DNA from: Adiantum capillus-veneris
Lineage: Eukaryota; Streptophyta; Polypodiopsida; Polypodiales; Pteridaceae
DNA: 64,000 nt
Assembly: GCA_014529385.2 (NCBI GenBank)
Contig: CM043965.1
Location: forward strand, 65,195,190 to 65,259,189
Direction of reading: 5' to 3'
Made by a program: the position numbers and the translations under genes. The notes under the pieces are model-generated. The model was not told the origin of the DNA. It made no database searches and worked only from the letters and a program-made list of their open reading frames with translations. Positions within the stretch are counted from its first letter, which is position 1. Each line of letters starts with the position of its first letter. Positions 44,777 to 56,186 of this stretch are shown here, in pieces.

Positions 44777-46143
44777 AGACATCCTACGCGTAGTATGTCT
44801 ATATGCTCAGAATTTAACAAAATTTGGTCCAGAGACTCCCCTTAAGTCTAGCAACACAAGGGTATGCTCAGATTTTACTTTGGACCTAAAATTGGCCTTG
44901 AGACATCCTATGCATAGGATGTCTTTTTGCTCAGAATGACTTGAAATTTTCACCCCAGCTTCTCCTTGATGTGCTGATCACAGTGGTGTGCTCATAGGTT
45001 GGTTTGGAGTCCTAAATCAAGCTGGAGACATCCTACGTGTAGGATGTCTTTTTGCTCTGTTTCAGCTCAAACTTGCACTGTAGCTTCCCCTTGATGTGCT
45101 AAACTCACAGCTCTTTTTACTTTTTGATTCTGACACCTATAGGCTGGTCAAATGATCCAGAATCTGTTCCAAAAGCTTGATATCTGTCCTGATGAATTCC
45201 TAAGTCAAATCAACTCCAAATTGGACCAAATTTGCCTAGGAGGCTTATCTAAGGCTATATGACAGCATGGTATGGTCACAATAGAATTTTGGTTTCAGAA
45301 TTATGCCTTAGACATCCTACGCGTAGGATGTCTAACTGCTCAGAAAACCCCCAAATTTGAACCACAGACTCTCCTTAAGGTGCTGATCACTGTGGTATGC
45401 TCAGAATTAAAATTGGAGTGCAAAATCACACATATGACATCCTACGCGTAGGATGTCTTTTTGGCCTGTTTGACCCCAAACTTGTCCCACAGCTTCCCCT
45501 TGATGTTAGTAACCTAGTGGTATGCTTAGATTTTAGTTTGGATTTCAAAAGTCTGTTCAATCTTCCTTTCAATGACCCAAATGAAATGAAATTGATCACA
45601 TGCACTCAATACAACATTTAGAACATGCCTTTGGAGTCATCCTATGGTTTGGTCTCAAAATTAGGCCTTGGACACAATTTGGGTAAGATGTCTGGCAATT
45701 CTCGTCTTTTGGATTTGATCTGTCAAAATTTGGTCAAATTTCCGCTTTCCAGGTGAAAATAGGGTAAAACCTACCTTCTAAACACACTGGTAACCTCAGA
45801 TTTTCAAAAAAATGCCCATATCACCTTGTAGACATCCTACGCGTAGGATGTCTACTGCTGATTTTTTGAGACTGAAGTGTCCCTGATGCTTCCTTATGCT
45901 CTCAGCAAGTGCAAGTATGCTTCACAATTGAAAAAACATGCAACAATCACTCAATTTAAGCCTTTTCTGAAATTTTACGTTTTCTGACTCCACCTTTTGG
46001 CTTTTGGTCAGCAAAAATAGGGAAAAACACCCAAGTCAATATGTTACTAGGGTAAAACCTACCCTCTGAATCCACTGGTGCAGTCAGAATTTTCAAATTT
46101 GGTCTCCAGAACCCCCTTGAGACATCCTACGCGTAGGACGTCT
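44777..46143 (-). repeat. Leader array of seven palindromes (AGACATCCTACG plus its complement)
   Basis: Copies at 44777-44800, 44901-44924, 45026-45049, 45308-45335, 45436-45457, 45828-45855 and 46120-46143. Perfect arms reach 14 bp each in two copies. Spacing is 124, 125, 284, 125, 395 and 290 bp. Between them are diverged repeats with phrases TTTTTGCTCAG and CTTGATGTGCTGA. All lie between the primer site and gag, so genomic RNA would carry them as hairpins. Two degenerate relatives occur inside the 5' LTR (about 47038-47050 and 47097-47115). The leader outside the copies (44406-44776 and 46144-46667) has no ORF of note. Confidence 0.93.
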
Positions 46144-46667
46144 GTGTTTACAGAATTGCAGGTTTTCTTCACAGAACCCTTGCAAATGCTCTTTTATATG
46201 CACAACATCAGTTAGTCATACAAAAATGTCCACAAAAGCTTGTTTAATGCATTTTTACCCTCAAAAGCACACTTTTCCGTGATTTCAAATGCAATCAAGC
46301 ACTTTAGCAAATAATTCAGTGATGAATAGATCTAGATCAGAATCGGATCACTTACTTAAAGCTACTCCTACAAATCATATGGAGTTTTGCATCTATGAGT
46401 AGAAAAACGCTTCACTGCCACACACGGACTAGTAAATGCTTTTATCACCTCACAAATCACTCGACCACCAACAACTACTCTAATCCACAGATCCTAACTA
46501 AACCTATCTAGTCGCAGACCCTCGGCAAGACACACGCTTCCTGGCTATCCACTTGATCGCGGAATATCCTCTTCCGGATCCACTTGAGAAAAACGCTTTC
46601 TTTAGCCGAAACTAAATCAAGCAACCATCACACGAGTGTTAGTAGGAAACCTACTTAGGTCCTTGTG

Positions 46668-46685
46668 TCCCCGACAACGGCGCCA
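46668..46685 (-). promoter_or_regulatory. Primer-binding site complementary to tRNA-Asp
   Basis: The plus strand is TCCCCGACAACGGCGCCA, 17 of 18 identical to the 3' end of plant tRNA-Asp. It is one base from the 5' LTR, which starts at 46687. Confidence 0.88.
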
Positions 46686-46686
46686 A

Positions 46687-47644
46687 TGTTGGACGGGAGA
46701 GACTCACACACCCATGAAGTGCATGCAAACACTACCTAGATCAACATAATGTCAATCGAGGACACATATGACACGATAGGCACACAGAGGAAATCTCTTT
46801 AGCTTGTCAGGCTGAGACCATCCTACACATACAACACTCTGGAAGGCCAACTAAACCACAATCAAGAATCTCACTGCTCTCAACTACACCACCTAACCAC
46901 ATACACATATACGGAAGGTAACTCACCTAATCATGCTAGATTCATACGAAACTTAAGGAACACCATCCCCTCACTAGGATACACCTGTCCCTAAGCTTCT
47001 ACACTCAAAACCCTCACTCTAAACCCGTATGCGAAAAACGCGTAGGATGACAGAGCAGAATTTTGAAAGTGCTCGAAATTGAAATTTACGAGTACCTATG
47101 CGTAGCTTATGTCGCCACGATTCAATAGACTACTAGCACGCAGAAAACAGACATCGTTTGATACACTTACGGCCACAAATATCTCGTAGATGCGTCGGCG
47201 TGTGCGCTTCGTCTCGCGTGGAATGCTTGGCGTTGTTGCATAGCTCTCCTCGAGCCTACAGCAATGGTGCAGTCGGATCTCCAATGTGTTGAGCGAGCAA
47301 GGCGTAGCAAGAGGATGAAGCTCACACTCACTCTCTTTCTCTCTCACACACAGTAGACCGCAGCGCTAAGTTTTGATTATGATTAAAAGTTTTCTTTACA
47401 AAATGACCTAGGTACCTTATATACTAAGGCTACCTTAGGTTTAACCAAAAATGGGGTTGAATGGGTCAAATGGCTTTGTATTTACAATCTGGAAGTGCCA
47501 TTGCACCCCGGCTTCTGAAACTAGAATAACTACTCATTACAAATGATGTTTATAGCCATAATCCGCAGCATTTCATAACTCGCAAAAGATAAGACTTTGG
47601 TACGAAACTTGAGTTATGTTGTGTTGTTGACCCAGCGGTCAACA
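46687..47644 (-). repeat. 5' LTR of the gag-protease element, with TATA box
   Basis: 958 bp, plus-strand ends TGTTGGACGG and GGTCAACA (terminal TGTTG/CAACA inverted repeat). A minus-strand TATATAAG at 47416-47423 is a good core promoter. The (predicted) transcribed part carries an ACGCGTAGGATG half-palindrome near 47038. The target duplication AGCCA follows at 47645. Confidence 0.9.
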
Positions 47645-47649
47645 AGCCA

Positions 47650-48494
47650 TCATCCCCTAAAAGATAAGAGGAAAGTGGGCCAATAATGAGAATCTATGAG
47701 CGTAGTGTTTAGCTCATGTTTAGTGGCTAACTCAACTACAATAGAATCTTCACTATTTGATGCCAGTTCATCAATCCTTGCTAGCAGCTTTGACTCAAAA
47801 ATGACCCTGTGCAGACGTGCAATCGGTATGCCCTTTTAATACACAAGAATGTCGAGTTTTGTGACGATCACTGTCTATGGGTTTTTGTAGGCAAAATCAT
47901 GTTTGTCATAGATAGTTGCTATCCGATGCTATCCTTTGTGTCCCTCCTTGCTTAAGATGGAGAAGAGTGCCAAAAAAATTCTCACCCCTCACTTACAGGT
48001 TACTAAACTAGGGCACTTAATCTACTTTTTACTTTGCCAAAATTTGAGACTCAATGGAATGATATAAAACTCAAACACTTAAGCTGCAAAAATGCAAAGG
48101 CAAAGGTTGAATTGTGGATTTTAACTTCACAAAAATTCCTTCAAGAGAATCACCTCCGATTGAGGAAGGCTTCCCTGAACGATGGTTTCTTATGACAAGG
48201 ACATATTTATGGTTGCTTAGGATATCCCCAGGAAACTGAAAACAAGGAGGGAGTACGGCTACTTTTGGCAATCCCTTCCTCCCCAATGGAGGTGCCCTTG
48301 TTGAGGAGGGATGATCTTTTATGTGGGCTAATCAATTTTCAAAAATTGCTAATGTATAGCAAGGAAGCTCTAGGCTTTTCGATGGGTGCAATAGAAGGGC
48401 ATTGCCAAGATGTTTTCACTTATATTTTTAGTGCTCTTTATATGTAATTAATCATGTTTATTAGATGAGGGAGAAATATACCTTAAAAGCATGA
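47650..48494 (-). other. Unrecognised coding-like fragments
   Basis: The minus strand gives short open pieces: IPIARLHRVIFESKLLARID (about 47830-47740) and DILSNHKYVLVIRNHRSGKP with SIGGDSLEGIFVKLKS (48240-48100). They look protein-like but I cannot name a family. The target of the 37-47.6 kb insertion was here and at 36.6-37.0 kb. Confidence 0.3.
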
Positions 48495-48840
48495 ATGAGG
48501 GCCCTTGCTATGGCGCTGCCAAGGATAAGGCCATCAACATGTCACCCATTGCCATCGGAGCACACTGGGGCTTCCAGTCATGGGCCACATCGTGGCTGCA
48601 CTCTAGCCACACTGTATACTAACTGGTGCCAAGAGGTGGCCTTCTGTAATACCACCATAGACTACATCACCATCGGCTCACCCCACATGGGAAACATTGC
48701 ATTTGCTTTAGATTTCGAGAAGCAAGTGATGATGCATAATGACCTGAGCTACCACGTGGTTAACAAGCATGATGTGGTGCCTTGTACGCCAAACTTGACA
48801 TATCGTATCTTTGCCTTAACCTACAAGTAGGTCAGCCCAT
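48495..48840 (+). pseudogene. Class-3 lipase (alpha/beta hydrolase) fragment
   Basis: The frame 48495-48830 includes ATLYTN, IDYITIGSPHMGNIAFALDF and SYHVVNKHDVVPCTP. These match the layout of the Lipase_3 fold after the nucleophile elbow (YTFGSPRVGN, then VVNxxDxVPxxP). In the +1 frame just upstream is VMGHIVAAL, where GHSLGGAL is expected, so the catalytic Ser is lost and a frameshift separates the parts. It is probably a captured or relict host-gene piece; the stretch 48841-49077 after it is featureless. Confidence 0.5.
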
Positions 48841-49077
48841 TTACTTGTATGAGGACAAGCTCATCCAAATATTGTCATGCCTAGAAAGCCCCCATCCAAC
48901 AAGCTTAACTTGGGCTTCTCCAACCATAAGGCAACTTCTTAGATAGCCTCCACAAGTCCAATGCTTCAAGCTTATTGGCTACCCATGGACATATAATTCT
49001 GGCCATTGCAAAGTGCCCATTAATTTGGCCATTTAAGTCATGGAAAAATAAAAAGAGAACAAGTGAAATTGATTAAG

Positions 49078-51654
49078 TGTTGATGGACCAACCCGATCAA
49101 AGCTTGGGACCAAAAGGAAAAAAATCCACAAAAGAGAAAGGGTACTTGCTATCTAGCTATCTTAAGTCACAAGTACAGATCAAGGAAGGATAAATGAATC
49201 GTGAGCACCCTTTATCAAAGGGAGATTAAAAAAGAGATAACCTAGAGAAATTATAGGAGTCTAAAAATAGAAAGTAGCTATTCTAAGTTTAAGTCATTAG
49301 AATAATTCTTTAGACTAAGTATGAAGTTTGGGAAGCCTTAGGGTAAAATTCTAACTTGCCACAAATTGTCTAAATTTAGCAAGTTTTGGGAGCAGCTTGG
49401 TGGCACCTCCAAAGCATTGTGATAAAGTTTCACACAAGAGGTGAAAATTTTAAATCCCGAAGGGTGAGTTTTACTTTTATCAAAGTTTATCCTAATTTAA
49501 TAGGTCCTAAATTAGCAGGTAGGATGTAGCACCGAACCAGCTTCATAAGCCTCCAAGGTTTGTGCAAAGGTCTTCCACCCGAGCTAATTAATAAATAGGT
49601 AAGTTTATGGTTTTTTTTTATATGAAAGGATAAAGACTAAGGTTAGATCATCCCTTCTTCATATAGTCCTTCTTTACTAAGCTTGGATAGGCCAAGGTAG
49701 CACATACATACTTCGTGTGAACTTAACAAGTGTGTGTGAGTGTGTGTGGTATCTACACTTGCCAAGAAGAGTCCAAAGGGGGGGGGAGGGAGTTCTTCAT
49801 GCATGGAAAGCTAGGAAAAGTGTTAGAACATGCTTGAGCTGCATTATGAAGTGTTCCCATCCCATTGGTCAAGTTGCAAGCGTTCTAATTCAAGACTAGT
49901 TGCACACTTGCATAAGCATATAATGAGGGGCTCGTGGATATTTTTGGCTCTCTCTTGCTCCTCTCACACACTTGAACACCATCATCTTGATTCAAGCAAG
50001 GCTTCGCAAGAGCACAAACACGTATTGTAGCAAAGCTCTCTTTTGAGAGGATTATAATACAAGACCTTTTGGAGGGGGGACCGTGCCCAAGAAAATATGA
50101 TCCTCATCAAATTGTCAATATTAATCGGGTATTATCTTTGAATTATCTCCATGATTATGGTGTTTTCAATGTGTGACTGTGCAAAGAAATCAGTCCTGCC
50201 TATCCTATAGTGTCCCTTTGGTGTCCTTTTCATCTTTCTCTTAACACTAGGTTGGTAATGGGACACTTTTATGTCCTGGGACACTTTTATGTCCTGTGAA
50301 GTGACCATTTTCCTTGAATTATGTCAAGAGTTTCAAAATGGATTTTGAGGTGCTATCTATCTAGAAAGTTGTCTCATGAGCTGAAAAAAACTCGACATTT
50401 TTTTGGAATATCAATTCCATCTTTAACATTGTCCTTGCACAACATTTCACAACCTAAACTGTGTGAAAAAACGGGTTCTGTTTTTGGCTTTTTTCAACTT
50501 TTTGCAACTATACCACTCTAGAATTCATGTTTGTGAGGTCTATAATGCTAGAGAACTATCTTTAGTAGTCCTCAACATGTCCTGATGCTTCTAGGGAGAA
50601 ATAAATATTAAAGTTGTAAGTTATTACCAAATTACAAAAATTGTCAAATCCTGCTTTTTAGCCAATTTTAGCTCTTCTATGATTTTTTTGGTGGGTTTCA
50701 TGATATCCAAATTCATTTTTGATTTTCTATGTCGCATATTGTAACATAAAGCTAACATTCCTTGAGTTTTGGGGCACCTAATACTCTATTTTGCATAGTA
50801 CACAACGATGGTCGATTTTTTCAATTATGGAAGAAAACAAAACATTTCAGTATATCAAGTATAGCTTTTTCAATATTGTTAGTTTCTTGTGACAACTACA
50901 TGCATTTTGTAGGTAGTAACCATATCTAGTCATAAGGATCAAATTTGGCTAGATATTGAATAGTTTATAAGGGATTCTACAACTCATAATGTTCAACCCA
51001 GCTTTTTCATGTTTGCTGTATTTAACACTTCATCTTTGTCCCCAAGATTCCCCTTGGTAAGAGATGTATTATTCTTTTGACATGCTCCATGGCTCCTTAT
51101 GAACATAAAGGACAATAGGGAACTAAGAAAACATGCATATATTATTTGTATTGAGTGTGGCTATAGAAACTTTGATGATAGGTTTGCAGAATGGTAAAAA
51201 TTCAACTTTTTTGTACCTATTTATTTGGGCAAAACAAAAAATAGTGAGTGAGAAGCAATCATATGTTCTGATCACCAACCCATTGAAGTTAACTAGGGAA
51301 TTTATCTCAAGTCCTACAAAAATCCCTAGTCTTATTTTTATGCAACAAAACATAAGAAATGACTGTTTTGATGAAAATTCACTGGTCCATCAAGTTTGGA
51401 GGCTTGGTGTGACCAAAGGATGAGAAATTTTACAAGTTTCTTATTTTTTCCATGTTTAGTAGGCCTTGAACTGTAACCTCATGAAAGGATTTTACAAAAT
51501 GAGTGGATCTACCATGGTTTTGGAGGTTTTTTTCAAAACCTTGAAATGACACTTTTATGTCCTGTTAGGTTACCAACCTAGTGTTAAGGAAAACTATCTC
51601 CTCTCATAATGAAAATTTCGTTGAATCTAAAAGTAAGAATTAGATTCTCTGACA
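49078..51654 (+). mobile_element. 5' LTR (with nested insertion) of a tRNA-Met-primed LTR retrotransposon
   Basis: The LTR end TCTCTGACA (51654) is followed by a canonical primer site. A plausible start is TGTTGATGGACC at 49078; without the nested 1.34-kb element the LTR would be about 1.23 kb. A possible TATA-like ATTATAATAC lies at about 50050. The start is a guess, as no second LTR is in the window. The segments 49079-50240 hold no genes. Confidence 0.5.
50245..51583. mobile_element. 1.34-kb non-autonomous TIR element at a TTAA target
   Basis: Perfect 14-bp inverted ends, CACTAGGTTGGTAA at 50245-50258 and its complement at 51570-51583, are each flanked by TTAA (50241-50244 and 51584-51587). 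Next to the left end is a duplicated GGGACACTTTTATGTCCT; a single copy of GACACTTTTATGTCC sits near the right end in the same orientation. No transposase frame is visible inside. TTAA duplications suit piggyBac or Kolobok, while CACTA-type termini suit CACTA/Chapaev; I leave the class open. It is nested in the LTR at 49.1-51.65 kb. Confidence 0.8.
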
Positions 51655-51655
51655 T

Positions 51656-51667
51656 TGGTATCAGAGC
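51656..51667 (+). promoter_or_regulatory. Primer-binding site, initiator tRNA-Met
   Basis: TGGTATCAGAGC, the standard plant LTR-retrotransposon site, one base after the LTR end. Confidence 0.92.
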
Positions 51668-52560
51668 TGAGGTTTTTCTTTTCTTGCCTAAGAAGAGAGG
51701 TCTTTGAGTAATCTATGAAAGGTTGGAGTTGTTCTTTGCAAAAGAATAAGTGGGACGGGGATTTATTATCTTGGTTGGTATGCCTACTTATAGGGTACGG
51801 GGTACACCATCAAGATCTATGGTCTTAATAATGGATTCTTTCGGGACTTGCCTACTAGTTAACCATTATTCATATATTAGTCGCTTGATAAGAAATGGTA
51901 TGATAAGATATTAAATACTATGACATTTTTTGCAAATGTGGAATGGGAGGGAGACATTAAATCATCGGTAGTAGAAACAATATCCTCGACTAAGAAAAAT
52001 GGTTGATGACTATTATATTATCTACTATTGTAAGAGAACGATGTAGGTACAATATGCAAATCAATGACGGTGCCAAGCATTTCTAATGTGGGAGTGCTGG
52101 TGGCCAAAGATGTGAAAAAGTTGGTTCATTTCTTGAGAGGATAGTGAGTACCTCCAATTGTAGCAATAACTAGGGTAGTGAGGCCCATTGTATTGAGTTC
52201 GGCATTATTGAAGACTATACTGAGGGTGATAGGGTAAGGTGGTGTCAAAGATGGCCAACGGTTTGGAGCCACCATTGTGTCCCCTGAGAGCTACGTGTCC
52301 AAAATGGACTCCGAAGCCAATGCCACCAGGGAGTTGTCATCGGTGTCTCTTGCTGGCATGTCCTCCTCAATCGGTGTCGTTTGTGCCTCCTCTTCATGCT
52401 CTGGAAGACCGTTAAAAGCGTCTGGACCGACTACCAACTGCGAGCCATGGAGCCGTAGAATTGTAAGTTGATCGGAGTCTTCATTGTACTCAATGTTGTT
52501 GGACTAAGTAGAAGGTGAATTGTCTTGTGAGTACACATCATCCGAAGATAATAGCCCCTG
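51668..52560 (+). other. Leader of the tRNA-Met-primed element, no clear gag
   Basis: Purine-rich leader followed by a short frame at 52277-52471 (Ser-rich, unrecognised). I do not see a gag or pol domain, so the element seems truncated within its first kilobase. Confidence 0.4.
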
Positions 52561-54830
52561 TCAGATAATGGCCCCTTTCAGTTAGTAGAGTACCTGCTAA
52601 CCCCTTGCCCCTTCTAACCCTACTCTCGCCCTGATGATGTGAACTCACCCTAGCCCTCCCCACCCTATAACTTACTCAGCCTTACTTCCCTCGCCTCCTA
52701 CCGCTCTTGCCGCAACCCCTATTGTCCTTGTCTCTCTCTATATCTCTTCTCCCTTCATCGGATTGCCTTTTGTGCTATTTGTTGCACACAACTTTGCATA
52801 CCGCTCTTCCACACACATTACCCAGACCCTCTGGCCCTAACCAACTCCTCACTAAGCACTCCAACCCCACCCTCTACCCCATCCTCACATTTCCTCTCTC
52901 ATCTCGCACTCTTCACCTCTTTCGATCGCCTTTTATTCGCATTTGGCTAGCTTCTGGAGAGCATTTTTGTCTCAGTCATAATGGCATCTCAATTAGATGT
53001 ATAGCGAGAGGGGCTGTCATCTGAAAGGGGTTAGCAGGATTTGATAAGGTGGATAGGGTTGACAAATGGGCAGGCAGAGCCAATGCACAAGCAATTGAGG
53101 GAGAGAGGAAGTTGGGCAAGAAAGGCAAGCGAGGTCAAGCCTGCGAGTAGCAGGCTGCAGGCGAGCTGATGCTACGAGATAAGGGACGAGAACCAGAATA
53201 GGCGAGGGTGAGAGAGGCAAGCAAACGAGAAGGGGAAAATCAAGAGGGGTTGCGAGCGCTAGGCGGAGCAAGGCAAGGGAGACAGGTTGGCAAGCTGAGA
53301 GGGCGAGTAAGGGCAGGGCTAGGTTAGGTTAGAGGGGAAGCTTGAGTGAGGGGCGACCATGACTAGAGAGACGGGATAGGACCAGGCAACATGGCGAGTG
53401 AGTTGAGTGAGGGCACGTAGGGCAAGTTAGGAAGATAGAGAGAGGGGTTGAGTGGGGCCAGCAAGGGTAGGGCGAGCCAAGTACAAGCCGCCGGGGCTAG
53501 GTGAGCACAAAAAAGCAAGGGCGAGTGCCGATAGTCAGGGCTGGGTGAGTGTGCTATGGGGCTGGGGCATCGGCGGTTAGGGTCAGGTGTGAGATAGAAA
53601 GTAAGGGCAAGCGGAGGGAGCGAGCGGGGCGAGTCTAGAGAAAGGTGGGCGAGCAAGCGGGAGAGGGAGAGTGGCAGGGCAACCATCAAGGGCACGAGCG
53701 AGGGGTTAGGTGAGAGGGTGGGTAGGTGAAGGGGGGCGAGTGGGAAAGGGTGGGCGAGCAAGAATGTGGTGGAGGGACCAAGCAAGCTAGCCAAGGGCGA
53801 GTTCATGAAGGGAGAGGGTGAGGGCGGACAGTGGGGAGGGGGGAGACGGCCCGATGGGCGCAGTGCTGGGAGAGTGAATGATGCGAGGAGGGGATGGGGT
53901 GGTGGGAGCGAGCTAGGCTGGGAAGCGAGGGGGTTTGGGGTAAGTAGGGCAAGTGGTTGGGGTTGTAAGATAGGCGAGGGGAGGGTGGGAAGGGGTTTAT
54001 GGGCAAGTAGGTCGGGCGAGGTGAGGGACAGTTAGGTAGCAAGGAGAGCGAAGGTGGGCGAGACAAGAGGGGCTGAGCTTTGGGAGGGGGGGGGGGGGGG
54101 GGGGGGGGGAGGATAAGGGGACAAGGTGAAGGGGCTAGGGCGAGTGAATAGGGGCAAGGTAGAGGGGAGGGAAGCAAGGCAAGGGTAGGGCGACAGGGGT
54201 AAGGGGAGGCGGTATACAATTAGGGTGATATGCTGAGTATGGCAAGTAAACGAAGGAGCCACAAACATGTGATGGGATCCAAAGCCATCCACTCATACCA
54301 TGTCAATGGCTTACTGCTGCGAGGCACCGATGAAGGCACACAACTAAAGAAACAAGGCAAAAAGGGCAAGGCAAATGAGAAAGTGAGGGATTGGTCATTT
54401 AGGTGAGCAAAAAGACATGGCATATGTGACGCCCATATAAGGATACATATGTTTGCAAAGACGAGAGTGGATAATTCAAGAGAAAGAGATCGACCATGGA
54501 GAATCATGCAGGTGCATAAAGAAATGGGAGTGTGAGTGCAATTAGGGCAGAGATGAGGCAAGCGGAATAAAGGGGAGTAGGTGGGAGGCTAAGAAAATGA
54601 GTGGTTGTGTTCTAGATAAGAGCAAGAGAGAGTAGAAGGATTAGTGAAATAGAGAAGGTCGGACGAGAGTGCAGGTTGGAAGAGGGAGAGATTGATACCT
54701 TGAGAGAGAAAGTGAGAGCGATAGAGAGGAACTGCATGGATAGGGTTACAGAGCGTGAAAAGTGCAAACTTAACCAAACACCTAACAAGTGAGTAAAGTA
54801 TTGGAGCAAAGATAGTACCTAGAGAGTGAT
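52561..54830. repeat. Low-complexity region with a strand-composition switch and G-run
   Basis: 52561-52990 is C/T-rich on the plus strand; from about 53010 to 54800 it is G/A-rich, with recurring GGGCGAG and GGCAAG phrases and a long G-run at about 54088-54109. Open frames here (Pro/Leu/Ser-rich on the minus strand) follow the bias and have no domain. It looks like an expanded degenerate repeat rather than genes. Confidence 0.6.
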
Positions 54831-55441
54831 AACAACCACCATAATATAATCCTTTTTTCCCAAAAACAAATTACAATCACAAAGACACATGACAACAAGA
54901 CAGGAATCAATATAAATCAATGGAGGCAGGGAAGAGAAAAACACTTTAGAGAGATCATTGAGAATAAAGGTAGAAACTGGCCAATAATCTTAGAGCATGG
55001 AAGAAAAACTTCTAATCAACAACCGACATATGAGGATAAAATGTCCATCAAAGGGACCAAGAGAAGAGAGTCAAAAGAAGCATTCATAGACGAATCTAGA
55101 ATTGGAGAGTGACACTATTGTAGCGCTATGATGTTAGGGAAAGCAAGTGCAATGTGATGCATGGAATAGCTGGTGAAAACTAAAAGCGGATGCAAACTAG
55201 ATAAACTAGATGCTAGGGAAATCTAGTGCATACATAATGCTAGCAAAAGGCTTGTGCAAACTTGTGATGGCTAAGTGTGATAGGGCTTGAGGTGAGAGAG
55301 GGGCTCTCTGAATAGGGTGTGCAATTGGACAGCTCCTTGAGAAAGAATGTTGGTCACCACCTATTGGTCACCACCTGGCCTAGGATTCACTTCCCATTAG
55401 CAACCTGGTCCTTGACCCCCAGGGTTGCCCTTGGCATGACA
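54831..55441. other. Segment without recognised features
   Basis: Purine-rich, no frame or terminal motif supported. Confidence 0.4.
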
Positions 55442-56186
55442 TTACAAATGGCCCTTGCCAACCTGGTAGCAGTTTTTTTTCTTTCTTTGAGTACTTTGCA
55501 TGATACAAAGAAACTTGGAAGCCTTTGCCAAACTTTTTTGCCTTCCATGCCAAGCCTTTCTTCTTTGTTGCTTGATCTCCAAGGCCTTTGCTGCTAATAG
55601 CCTCTCTTCTTCCAATATTTTGAGTTGACTCGCCATTGTAGAGTGTTGGCCTCTAGGGCAGTCTACTCTGATCGCTATGACTCGAGGCAAGCCAAAGTAA
55701 AATTCATATGGAGCCACTGTCTCTAGGCCAAAATCAATTTGAAATATGCCAATGTGGCACCCAAGACTGCTATTGGCCAGGAGGTTGCGTGAAGGTGATA
55801 TGTTTTATGAAGCAGGGATAGAAGGACCTTGTTGGTGCTTTTATCCTGGTCATTGGCTTGAGGAGAGTAGGAGCAAGACTTCCTGTGGAAGATTTTGTTT
55901 CTGTCAAAAAGGTTGGCCAACAGCTCATTTACAAAGTTGGTGTCTTGATCCTGGTGATCTCGAAAGGGTACCCGAATCTGCAAGAGATGTTTTTATACAA
56001 AAACTTTGTAACTGTGACTGAGGTGCAATCAGGGGTTGCCACCACCACTGCCCATTTGGTAGGATAGTCTGTGGCTACCAAAAGAAGGTACCTTTTATTC
56101 CCTAGTTGGCCAACTGGATTGATTGGCCCAACAAAATCTATACCCCACCTTTCAAATGCCATGCCAAAGAGATATGCAAGGGACAA
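55442..56186 (-). pseudogene. pol: Ty3/gypsy integrase fragment
   Basis: Minus frames 56186-55929, 55983-55723 and 55717-55442. Core: FERWGIDFVGPINPVGQ (first Asp), YLLLVATDYPTKW, DQDTNFVNELL (second Asp) and YSPQANDQDKSTNKVLL, where the catalytic Glu of NGQxEST is Lys. The C-terminal part VAPYEFYFGL, then LEEERLLAAKALEIKQQRRK, is the usual post-core helix. The three frames show two shifts. No RT is found on either side. Confidence 0.88.

Larger units (their letters stand above)
37024..47649 (-). mobile_element. Complete LTR retrotransposon insertion coding gag and protease but no RT/integrase
   Basis: Minus-strand element of 10,616 bp (37029-47644) flanked by the 5-bp duplication AGCCA at 37024-37028 and 47645-47649. 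LTR ends are TGTTGG and TCAACA. It has a tRNA-Asp primer site, a polypurine tract, gag, protease and a 2.2-kb palindrome-bearing leader, but no reverse transcriptase, RNase H or integrase in 37213-39452, where pol should be. It would need those enzymes from another element, as in plant TR-GAG type elements. The target duplication shows that it inserted as a unit. A decayed sibling lies at 58.3-62.7 kb. Confidence 0.88.

Noticed and set aside
50245-51583. Calling this a piggyBac element
   Set aside because: TTAA fits, but no transposase is visible and the CACTA-type terminus is atypical, so the class stays open.
53017-54292. Long Pro/Leu/Ser-rich minus-strand frames
   Set aside because: They follow the G/A strand bias and a long G-run; there are no domains and frames are open only because stops are rare in such DNA.
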